64,000 nt of DNA. Source: Alopecurus myosuroides. Taxonomy: Eukaryota; Streptophyta; Magnoliopsida; Poales; Poaceae. The stretch is from contig CM054060.1 in NCBI GenBank assembly GCA_028641055.1, positions 308,684,949 through 308,748,948 of the forward strand, read 5' to 3'. Under the pieces are notes generated by a model, which saw only the letters and a list, made by a program, of their open reading frames with translations, was not told where the DNA came from and did not search any database. How positions within the stretch are numbered: the stretch's first letter is position 1; each line of letters starts with the position of its first letter. The position numbers and the translations under genes were made by a program. Of the stretch, positions 23,455 through 34,313 are shown piece after piece.

Positions 23455-25592
23455 GCCTAGCTGAAAAGCATTAAAGAAAAGCGCTACCGGGAGACAACCC
23501 ATTTTATTTCTCTGTTTTCATTATGTTTTTCTTTGTTTTCTTTGGTGTGTTTTGCACCTGGGTGTTTTCTATTTCCTTAGAAACCCCGCTCTATCTTTTC
23601 TCCTGTGTTTTTGTTGAGCCAAGTAAAGTCTCTAGTGGAAAGTTGACACTATATTTTGGATTTCTGCGCAGAAAACAGATTTCTGTTGTCAACTTTTAGT
23701 TCCTTTAAAAATCACAGAAAATTCAAAATGACCTGATCTTTTTTGTGCTTAATCCTGAGTTATATACGCAACTGTTCTTAGTTTACCGCTTTTTATTTGG
23801 GCAACAGAAGATTTTCGAAAAAATTGTTCTCTGCTTGTTGTTCTGTTTTGACAGATTTCTGCCATTTATCACATTTGCATCTTAATCTCTTTCTTTTGGC
23901 GTTCTTTTGAGAAAAAGAGTTTTAAAAGAAGTTGTGACAGTAGATAATGTGCTTTTTATTTCTAGTCTCGTGTTGAAACTGAACCATGTGAGTTTATTAT
24001 TTCGATTGCACTAACGTTGCTAATGAAGATTGTGAGAATTTTGATGTGAAGGAAGTTTTCAAGTGTCAAGAGAAGAGGATGATATGATGTGATCAAGAAG
24101 AGTAAAAGCCTAATTTTGGGGATGCCCCGGTGGTACCTCCCAGCAAATTCCAAGAAGACTCAAGCATCTAAGCTTGGGGATGGCCAAGGCATCCCCTTCT
24201 TCATCAACAAATTATCAGGTCACTTCTAGTGAAACTATATTTTTATTCGTTCGCATCGTATGTGATTTACTTGGAGCGTATTTTATTTTTGTTTTCAGTT
24301 TGCTTTTGCTTTTGCTTTCAGTTTGTTTTTACTTTCATAATAAGCTTGGTTGGACCCCAGCATTCTTTTATTGGAGAGTGACATGCTCCGCTTTTTCACG
24401 AGAATACGTTGTATTCTTAGTCTCTGTTTGGCTGCTGCATTTATTTAGCTCCTGTTTTGCATGCATCTCTTATCAGAGCTTTAGTTTTAGTAGTATTAGA
24501 GTACTATCATGTTTTCTTGCTGTATCATAAAGAGTATTTTTGTTAAACATGTTTTGTATGGTGCTTGTTGGGAGAAAAAATACTGCTGCTTGATGTAGAA
24601 TCTATAACAGTACTAGTAGAAGCTTGTATAGACGGTGGCTAGAACTTTTCATGCCATGCTAAATGTTATTTTAGTTTTAAAATCCTTGTGGTTATTGATT
24701 AGAATGATTAGCCTCAAATAGCTGAGAGGGTTTAATATGTATTGAAAGATTCATGAGTTGTTCTTGTCATAGTAAAGCATCAATATACGATATTCTCTTT
24801 GGAATGTTTTATTTGGTTGTCTTGGCGCATGCTCACACCATGTTTATGACTACAAAAAAATCACGAATAGCCTCCATGACCACTTAGTTTTTGAACTTGT
24901 GATACTTATTATGTTTTAATTAATGATGCTTATGTCGCTATGCATGATTCTGGCTCTTATGCTCTCTTGATTTGTCGCTCCCAGTCTTTTGCTAGCCTCC
25001 ACCTGTACTGAGTATGAGCTCTACTCGTGCATCCAAACTCCCTTAAACCAAAGTTTTTCCCATTATGTACACCATACCTACCTACATGTGGTATTTAACT
25101 ACCATTCCAAATTAAATTTCTCATGTGTTATCTTTACAACATTCAAAATTATTCCTGCTTTGTGTTCTTGTTTTTGCACATCAGGACGTCAATAGAGAAT
25201 CTTTATCTCACTTGTTGATTGTATTTCACACCATGGACTAGTGGTTTGATCCGCTTATCCAAATTATAGAAGAGCTGGCAGCAGGGTGCCCAGCCCCAAA
25301 TTAATACAAACAAATTCTCTTCACTATTTTTGCCCCTCATCATACCAGTCAAAGCATAATTGTGTAAACAAAAGAGAAAGAGGGATGACCTTCTACACCA
25401 GTTGCGTCCTTCACCATGGGAGCTGCTCTTGTGAATCAAGTTGGCTTGTGAAGTACTGTATTGTCTGTTTACCATTCGTTGACACTATCATACACCTCTC
25501 CTAAAATATAGACATTCCTCCACAAATGCCAAACTTTTAATACCTCTGTTTAATAAAATAAAAAGCTCTAGCACATGAGTGATCCCTGCTTC
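23455..25592 (+). other. Non-coding 3' internal region of Athila-like copy 2, left part
   Basis: Colinear with 16926-19070 of the first copy and without a coding frame. It stops at the insertion point of the CRM-like element. The last 5 bp, GCTTC (25588-25592), are the target duplication. Confidence 0.75.
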
Positions 25593-26540
25593 TGATGAGG
25601 ACATCCCTAGCTCTTCACTTATTGTTACACATGAGGATGCTCCTATACAAGCTAATGAAGTGAGGATTGGTCCAATGACAAGATCAAGAACCAAGCTATT
25701 ACAACAACAGGTGAATTCACTCCTACTTGAATATAATGTTTACAATTGTGAGAGCTTTATACTACCTAAATCTTTGCATTTGTGTATTCTTAGGTTTGTT
25801 GATAACACAAACATGAATGGAGATCATGGAGAGGAGCTACACAAGGATGAACATGGACTTAAAGAGGAGATGGAAAACAAGTGCTAGCATGGTGAAACCA
25901 ACAAATAACAAATGTTATCATGATAAGGGGATGGTGCCTCCACAAGATCAAATGCACTAAGTGTGGAAAACAATGTTATTATGTTATTCCACACTCATAC
26001 ATGAACAAGGCAAGAGGAGGGCGCCCACAGGGTGTATCAATGCGCCATATACAAGACCTAGTTCAATTAGGATTGGTTTGTATACCAATTTGGCCGCACC
26101 CCTTGTGTGGGGGTCGGTTTGTATCTAGTTATGGTAGAATTAGGAGTCCTAGCCGAGTAGGAGAGGGATTGCTTGCGCAAGCCTCCTTGTGGCCGCACCC
26201 CTCCCCTCTCATATACCCCCATACCTGCGAGTTGGAGGGTTAGACTACGTTAAACCCAAAAACCCTAGACCTCTAGATTGAAACTGCTTGTAAGCCTTTC
26301 ATCTGGAAGTTCATTTGCAAACTTTAGGTGATACCTGCTGTTCCACTGGGAATAAGACGGTACAGAACCACTTGTAGTCGGTGGATTACTTGTGCAAGAG
26401 TGTGGAGTTGAGAATATCCTTGGGGTTGCTATCTTTTGCATTGGCATCAGGGATCAGCCGGGAGAGTTCTTAGTGGCGCACTAGTTATCATACTGGAGTT
26501 GTCTGTGAGTTCACTGAGAAGATTGGGCCACCCCTTATCA
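25593..26540 (+). repeat. 5' LTR of the CRM-like element
   Basis: 948 bp, TGATGAGGACATCC to CCCCTTATCA. An open frame at 25579-25887 is not a gene: it is the LTR copy of the polyprotein C terminus. Confidence 0.9.
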
Positions 26541-26543
26541 TCT

Positions 26544-26553
26544 TGGTATCAGA
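26544..26553 (+). other. Primer binding site, initiator Met tRNA type
   Basis: TGGTATCAGA lies 3 bp after the 5' LTR and matches the complement of the 3' end of plant initiator tRNA-Met. Confidence 0.8.
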
Positions 26554-28086
26554 TTTACAGGTTGCCTCGGTGAGCTATCAATTTCCCTTTAGATTTGAGT
26601 GTTTTTATTTCCTATCCATAAAATTGCCCCACAAAAATAGTTTTAGTTCTTGCCATAGCCTAGATATCATCTTAGTTTTCAATTACTAGTGCTTTCTTTG
26701 TGTTAGATTTGTGTTGCTTTTTCTCGTTTTTAGTTTCATATTTTTCGGCTAGGTTTAGGGTTCTTGTTCATCTAGCCGAGATCCTATCAAAAAATACCAA
26801 AAATATTCGCAGCACATCACCATATCCACCACCAATCCGATCCTAGCTAGGTATCCTACCACGACACAAAAAGAATCAATTCCCTGCCGCGCCCCTACTT
26901 CTAGTTTGATTCGGATTCACCCCACCTCCACGCATCAAACCACCGCTGCCACCCCTTCCTACTCGCTCTCGGACTCACACCATACCACCCTATACAAATC
27001 CCACCCGCCCGGCCGTTTCATCCTTACCAAACAACACCCGCGCGCGCACACACCCCACGGCAGAAAAACTCTGCCGCCGCTGCCGTAGCTGTCCGCCCAC
27101 GTAACGCCCGCGCGCTGAGATTTCCAGCGTAACGCGCTTACCAGCGCCCGTAACGTTCGCGCGCGCGCTGCCGCGGCACGAAAACGAGCAGTTTTGCTGC
27201 CGTGCGTTCTGTGTCTATGCCGCGGTACGAAAAACCTCTGTTTTGCTGCCGTAAGCTCCGCCGTGGTACAAAAACGTGCTGTTTTGCTGCCGTGAGTCTG
27301 TTTTGCTGCCGTGAGCTGTTTTTCACCTAGATTTTTTCTGTTTTTCTTTGTTTTTCCTTGTTTTCTCACTAGGACCAATACATCCATATCTTGTGAACCT
27401 TAGCCACAGCCTTTCTACAACATCTTAATAGGAACTTGCCCACAAGTATAGCTATTTTTGTGCTCTGACAGGCTGCTCATTTTCATCACCACCATTGTCT
27501 TCACTTGTGTTTGGTTAGTTGTTGCTCGTAGCTTAGTGTAAGGCCATTGGAAAAATACAAAAAAAATATAGAAAAAGCAAAAAGTATACAAAAAAAGAGA
27601 AAAGAGAAAAGAGAAAAGAGAAAGTGCAAAGAGGCCATATCATTGCTATTGTTTACTAGTTGAGCTTGCCATTGTGACACTTGGTTTTTGATTGAGCAAT
27701 CTTGTGCCTGTCAATTAAGATCCTAGCTAGTGACTTTCTAGTGCATTGCAAAATTCATCCATAAATTGCATTGCCACATTTGTCTCCATATTGTGTGAGT
27801 TTCCTTGGGTATTTTTATATCTTCACAAGACAGCAAATAGGATTGTTACTTTGGTGATTGTTAGGTATCCATACCAAGCCCCACTAAATAACCTTGTTTG
27901 CCTTTGTGAGAGTTATAAACCTGGGTATTCTCTTCTTCACACCAAAGTACTTTAATTGCCTCTACTTGTGGTAAGTATCTCTATTCACTTTGTAGTGGTA
28001 AGATATCCTATTGTCTTGCTAGATTTTTGAGTGAGTTGTGAGAGGCACCACAACCTATACTTGTTTCTATTTACACTAACCTTCTA
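26554..28086 (+). other. Untranslated leader of the CRM-like element
   Basis: About 1.5 kb between the primer site and the gag ATG. It contains degenerate copies of a TTTTGCTGCCGTG motif (about 27170-27320) and an A/G run made of AAAAGAG units at about 27590-27625. Short upstream frames are present but none looks conserved. Confidence 0.6.
27170..27320 (+). repeat. Degenerate repeats around TTTTGCTGCCGTG
   Basis: TTTTGCTGCCGT occurs at least four times in about 150 bp, spaced irregularly and often preceded by a GTACGAAAA- or GTACAAAAA-like segment. It lies in the leader between primer site and gag. Confidence 0.6.
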
Positions 28087-31000
28087 ATGGATCTTTCTAG
28101 TGGTGATCTTGTGCAGCAAAAGAAGGACCATAAGGAGGGAGTTAATTGGAGAGAGTATGAGGCTCTTAGGGATGTTTTGGCAAAGGAGATATTGGACAAC
28201 CATAATGGACTCAAGAAATTTGTTCAAGATGCATGTGATCCCTTATATGAGGCTCTCCAAGCTATGGAGACCAAGATGGAGGCCACGCACAAGTTGGCCG
28301 AGACTAATAGAGGGGAAGTGAGATCAATCAATGATTCAATTGCTCAAATGACTACAACCCTAGCTGGACTTCAAACCATGATTCAAGAAATATTGCCTCT
28401 TGTGGATGATGACAATGCTAGTGTCCATAGTGATGCTAATAATGGTTTGGAATATTTTGGTGAAAGGAATATTAATCATGGCCGAGCTAGAGGAGAAAGG
28501 GGACATGATGGACATCAAGGCCGAGCCCCTAATTTTGCTCCAAGGAGAGTTCCCAATAATTTGGTTCAAGACAATCCGAGAGAGGATGGGTTGGGTAAAC
28601 CAAAATTCACAATTCCTTCTTTCAACTTTGATGCTATGGATGTGGAAGAATATTTGCTATGGGAGTTGAAGATTGAGAAGCTATGGAGAATGCATGATTA
28701 CAATGAGGATAGAAAAATCAAATTGGCCTCTAGTGAGTTTGATGGATATGCTCTTAGATGGTGGGATAATCTTGTGAGATAGAGGCAAGAAGATGGAGAA
28801 TTACCCATTGTCACTTGGAACATCATGAAGAGAGTCATGAGAGATAGATTTGTTCCACCAAATTACATAAGGAAACAATTTGATAAATTGCAACAATTGA
28901 GGCAAGGTACTATGAGTGTTGATGCTTATTATCAAGAGATGGAGCTAATTATGCAAAGGGCACGTGTGAGAGAGCAATTGGAGCAAACAATGCAAAGGTT
29001 CCTTTCGGGTTTGAATTATAAAATCAACGGAATTGTTAGGCATCATCACTACAATGATATACATGAATTGCTCCATCATGCAAGGGAGGCCGAAGCACAT
29101 CTTTTGGAGGAAGCCAAAATTGCTACAAAGACAAGGGCTAGATTTCCCATGAGATCATCATCTATGCCTAGTGCACCTCCTCCACCACCTCCATCATCTA
29201 GTTTTAGAGGTGCTACATCTTCTAAACCCGAGCCTAGTGCTTCTATTTCCAAGAAATCACCTCAACCAACAACAAGTGCCTCGGGTTCTAGTGCTCCTAC
29301 TACAAGGACTAGAGATATTACATGTCACACATGTGGAGGAAAAGGGAACTTTAAGAGGGATTGTCCAAATACAAAAGTGATGGTGATCAATGAGAACAAT
29401 GAGTATGAGACAGGTGATGATGTTGATCCTAATGACATTGATGATGATGATGGCTATTTGAGTGATACTCCTTTGGATGCTTATGCTACTACTATGCCAT
29501 CTATTGTTTGCACCCAAAATTCATTGAGTGTGGTGCCTACTCCTGAACATCAAAGGTGCAATTTGTTTCAAACCAAAGCTATTATTGGTCCTAACATGGC
29601 TTGCAAAGTAATTATTGATGGAGGGAGTTGCAGAAATTTGGCTAGCAAATATCTATGTGCAAAACTCAACTTGAAATACATACTACATCCTTCTCCTTAT
29701 CATATTCAATGGTTGAGTAGCACGGGACAAATGAAGGTTTCTTATATGGTGAGAGTGGAGTTCCAAATTGGACCTTACAAAGATATTATTGAGTTTGATG
29801 TGGTGCCCATGAAAGTTTGCCACTTATTATTGGGAAGACCTTGGCAATTTGATAGAAGTGTGAAGCATGAAGGAAGAGCAAATACTTATGAGCTATATCA
29901 TCATGGGAAGACTATTATTTTGAGGCCTATGACTCCACAACAAATTCTACAAGAGTCCCAATCCAAAATTGAGAGGAAAGTGGAAAAAGAAAGAGAGAGG
30001 GATGAGGGAACACCAAAAACACAAGCCATGGGGAGTGATAGCAAAACCAATTCGAGTGGTAAAAAGAGAGAGAACCTATTATGCATGTTAGCCACTAAAG
30101 AGGATTTGAGGGAATTTAGGGATGATCCTTCACTAGTCCCTATTGTGCTTATTCACAAGGGAGAGATTTTGGTTTCTAATGACATGACCCCTATTCCTCT
30201 TGGTGTTTCTAATGTTTTGCAGGACTTTGAGGATGTTTTTCCACAAGATGTGCCCTCGGGATTGCCACCATTGAGAGGCATTGAACATCAAATTGATTTG
30301 ATCCCCGGAGCATCTCTCCCAAACCGAGCTCCTTATAGAACCAATCCACAAGAAACAAAGGATATACAAAGGCAAGTACAAGAACTATTGGACAAAGGTT
30401 ATATTTGGGTTAGTCTTTCTCCTTGTGCCGTTCCCGTTATTTTGGTTCCTAAGAAAGATGGTACTTGGCGCATGTGTGTAGATTGTAGAGCAATTAATAA
30501 CATCACTATTCGTTATCGTCATCCTATACCACGTTTAGATGACATGTTAGATGAATTAAGTGGTGCTACTCTTTTCTCTAAAATTGATTTGCGTAGTGGA
30601 TACCATCAAATAAGAATGAAAGAGGGAGATGAATGGAAAACTGCTTTTAAGACAAAATTTGGTTTATATGAGTGGTTAGTAATGCCTTTTGGTTTAACTA
30701 ATGCACCTAGTACTTTCATGATATTAATGAACCATATTTTGAGAGACTTTATTGGTAGATTTGTGGTAGTTTATTTTGATGATATTCTCATATATAGCCA
30801 CAATGAACATGAACACATGGATCATATTAGACAAGTTTTGCAAGTGCTAAGAATTAATAAATTGTATGGTAATCTTGAGAAGTGCACTTTTTGCAAAGAT
30901 AAGGTTATATTTCTTGGTTATGTTGTTTCTAAGCATGGAATTGAGGTTGATCAATCTAAAATTGAAGCTATTCGAAATTGGCCAATTCCAACTAATGTGA

Positions 31001-33134
31001 GTCAAGTTAGAAGTTTTAATGGGCTTGCTAGTTTCTACAGAAGATTTATGCCTAATTTTAGTACAATTGCTGCCCCTTTAAATGATCTAACTAAAAAGGG
31101 TGTTAATTTTGAATGGGGTGTTTCTCAAGATATTGCTTTTGATACTTTGAAAGAGAAGTTGATTTCGGCCCCATTGCTTATGCTTCCAAATTTTGATAAA
31201 CAATTTGAGATTGAGTGTGATGCTAGTGGCATAGGTATTGGAGGTGTGCTCATGCAAGACAAGAAACCTATTGCCTATTTTTCTAAAAAATTAAATGGTG
31301 CACAATTGAATTATTCTATTTATGATAAGGAATTATATGCACTTGTGAGAGTTTTAGAGGTATGGAAACATTATTTGTGGCCTAAAGAATTTATTATACA
31401 TAGTGATCATGAAGCGTTGAAAATTTTAAAGTGCCAAAATAATTTGAATAAGAGACATGCTAAGTGGGTTGAGTTCATTGAATCTTTTCCATACATTATA
31501 AAACATAAAAAGGGATTGGATAATGTAGTTGCTGATGCTTTGTCAAGAAAGAATATGTTACTCTCAAATTTAGAAATTAAGGTTTCGGGTTTGGAGGGTA
31601 TTAGAGACTTATATGATGAAGATAAAGAATTTTCTATGCCATTTAATAAATGTGTTAATACTAAAGCATGGGAAAATTTCATATACATGATGGGTACTTG
31701 TTTAGAGCTAACAAATTGTGTATTCCCGAGTGTTCCTTGCGTTTATTTTTGATCCAGGAATCTCATAGTGGAGGATTGATGGGACACTTTGGAAGAGAGA
31801 CGACTTTGTTGATGTTGGCTGAAAATTTCTATTGGGCACATATGCGAAGAGATGTGTATAGTATGGTGCAAAGATGTATTACTTGCAACCAATCCAAATC
31901 AAAATTGAAGCCTCACGGATTGTACACACCATTGCCATCACCAAGTACTCCATGGGAAGATATTAGCATGGATTTTGTGTTGGGATTGCCAAGGACAAAA
32001 AGAGGACATGACACTATCTTTGTGGTTGTGGATAGATTTTCAAAGATGGCTCATTTTATTCCATGCCACAAGAGTGATGATGCTTCTCACATTGCCAATT
32101 TGTTCTTTAGAGAGATTGTGAGATTGCATGGAGTTCCAAGGACTATAGTTTCAGATAGAGATGTCAAGTTCATGAGTTACTTTTGGAAGACACTTTGGGG
32201 TAAGCTTGGCACTAAGCTATTATTTTCTACTACTTGCCACCCCCAAACTGATGGACAAACCGAGGTGGTTAATAGAACATTGTCCACATTGCTAAGAAGT
32301 ATGATCAAGAAAAATTTGAGGGAGTGGGAGGAGTGTTTGCACCATGTGGAATTTGCATACAATAGAGCTGTGCATTCAACTACTCAATTATGTCCTTTTG
32401 AGGTGGTGTATGGTTTCAAGCCTGTTACTCCTCTTGATTTATTACCACTTCCTATTCAAGAGAGAATTAATATGGAGGCATCCAAGAGAGCTGATTTTGT
32501 TAGAAAGATTCATGAGAAGACAAAAGAAGCAATTGAGAGCAAAGGAAAATATGTGGCCGAGAGGATGAATAAGAAGAGGAAAGAAGTGATTTTTCGGCCA
32601 GGAGATATGGTGTGGGTGCACTTTAGAAAAGATAGATTTCCCATATTGAGAAAGTCCAAGTTGATGCCTAGAGAAGCTGGTCCTTATAAAGTTATTTCAA
32701 GGATCAATGATAATGCATACAAGATTGACCTCCCAATTGATGAGTTTGGTGTTAGTAATTCTTTTAATGTGGCTGATTTGACACCTTACCATGGAGATGA
32801 TTTAGCATCGAGGTCGATGCCTTTTCAAGAGGGGGAGGATGATGAGGACATCCCTAGCTCTTCACCTATCGTTACACATCAGGATGCTCCTATACAAGCT
32901 AATGAAGTGAGGATTGGTCCAATGACAAGATCAAGAACCAAGCTATTACAACAACAGGTGAATTCACTCCTACTTGAATATAATGTTTACAATTGTGAGA
33001 GCTTTATACTACCTAAATCTTTGCATTTGTGTATTCTTAGGTTTGTTGATAGCACAAACATGAATGGAGATCATGGAGAGGAGCTACACAAGGATGAACA
33101 TGGACTTCAAGAGGAGATGGAAAACAAGTGCTAG
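28087..33134 (+). pseudogene. gag-pol polyprotein of the CRM-like element, two lesions
   Basis: The frame begins at ATG 28087. It is interrupted by TAG at 28780-28782 (same frame before and after) and by a frameshift in an A run near 31670-31676, after which it continues in another frame to 33134. Domains in order: coiled-coil-like gag N terminus, gag core with WWDNL, CCHC zinc knuckle [14 protein letters not shown] (29323-29367), protease with DGGS (about 29620), reverse transcriptase with YFDD (about 30770), RNase H starting at IECDAS (about 31210), integrase with an H-H-C-C zinc region (about 31760-31890) and a D,D,E core that includes QTDGQTE, then a GPY module. The last 98 or so residues lie inside the 3' LTR and contain GPMTRSRTK, in the position of the CRM C-terminal CR-type motif. 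Length and order are normal for plant gypsy elements. Confidence 0.85.
32829..32839 (+). other. Polypurine tract of the CRM-like element
   Basis: GAGGGGGAGGA lies immediately before the 3' LTR. It is the plus-strand primer for reverse transcription, and it is also coding. Confidence 0.7.
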
Positions 33135-33787
33135 CATGGTGAAAACAACAAATAACAAATGTTATCATGATAAGGGGATGGTGCCTCCACAAGATCAAAT
33201 GCACTAAGTGTGGAAAACAATCTTATTATGTTATTCCACACTCATACATGAACAAGGCAAGAGGAGGGCGCCCACAAGGTGTATCAATGCGCCATATACA
33301 AGACCTAGTTCAATCAGGATTGGTTTGTATACCAATTTGGCCGCACCCCTTGTGTGGGGGTCGGTTTGTATCTAGTTATGGTAGAATTAGGAGTCCTAGC
33401 CGAGTAGGAGAGGGATTGCTTGCGCAAGCCTCCTTGTGGCCGCACCCCTCCCCTCTCATATACCCCCATACCTGCGAGTTGGAGGGTTAGACTACGTTAA
33501 ACCCCAAAACCCTAGACCTCTAGATTGAAACTGCTTGTAAGCCTTTCATCTGGAAGTTCATCTGCAAACTTTACGTGATACCTGCTCTTCCACTGGGAAT
33601 AAGACGGTACAGAACCACTTGTAGTCGGTGGATTACTTGTGCAAGAGTGTGGAGTTGAGAATATCCTTGGGGTTGCTATCTTTTGCATTGGCATCAGGGA
33701 TCAGCCGTGAGAGTTCTTAGTGGCGCACTAGTTATCATACTGGAGTTGTCTGTGAGTTCACTGAGAAGATTGGGCCACCCCTTATCA
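32840..33787 (+). repeat. 3' LTR of the CRM-like element
   Basis: 948 bp, the same length as the 5' LTR. The first 295 bp encode the end of the polyprotein, with its stop codon at 33132-33134. Confidence 0.9.
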
Positions 33788-34313
33788 GCTTCCCTCTGCG
33801 AAGGGTCTTTCTTTTACTTTTATGTTGAGTCTACATCCTCTAACTTTATGCACAGTTGAGAGAGCATTTTTTCCATTTCGAATTTTATGTGCATTTGTCC
33901 CATGAACATCAATAATTACTTCATGGTGTGCTATCATTTGTTCTTAAATTATTTGTTCTAGTGTTCCTCTAGAACTTTGAAAGTGTCCTGGCATTTATGT
34001 TTTGTCCCACTCTTAAGGACTAGCGAAATACCACTTTGCCATGCTCTCTCTATACCTGAAACAAACGTTTACCTTCCTTTGCATTATTATTCATGATCCT
34101 TTATTTGAGTTACTCTTCGTGATGGAATGTAATTGCTATGCTTTATTATTAAAGTCTTATTTTTCATGCCTGTGTTTTAAGTTTTATGATCTCAGCGTGC
34201 ATATGCTTTTACATTAGATTGATCAAGTTTATGTTAGTAGCATGTCACCTCAGAAATTATTGTTTTATCATTCACCTACTCGAGGACGAGTAGGAACTAA
34301 GCTTGGGGATGCT
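33788..34313 (+). other. Athila-like copy 2 internal region, right part
   Basis: This resumes after the second GCTTC target duplication and matches 19070-19593 of the first copy. It ends at the polypurine motif before LTR3. Confidence 0.75.

Larger units (their letters stand above)
25593..33787 (+). mobile_element. CRM-like (chromovirus) gypsy retrotransposon, full length, nested
   Basis: An 8,195-bp element with two 948-bp LTRs (25593-26540 and 32840-33787) that begin TGATGAGGACATCCC and end CTTATCA. GCTTC flanks both sides (25588-25592 and 33788-33792). The LTRs differ at about 14 sites by eye (about 1.5%), so the insertion is recent relative to its host element. The primer site TGGTATCAGA matches initiator Met tRNA. 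The domain order is gag, zinc knuckle, protease, reverse transcriptase, RNase H, integrase, and the coding frame runs on into the 3' LTR. This LTR-overlapping C terminus, the LTR start and the primer fit the CRM clade (Cereba, CRW and CRR relatives), which includes centromere-targeting families. Whether this copy belongs to a centromeric subgroup is not known. Two lesions in the main frame make it non-autonomous. Confidence 0.85.

Noticed and set aside
25579..25887. 102-codon frame at the start of the CRM-like 5' LTR
   Set aside because: It is the 5' LTR copy of the polyprotein C terminus, not a separate gene.
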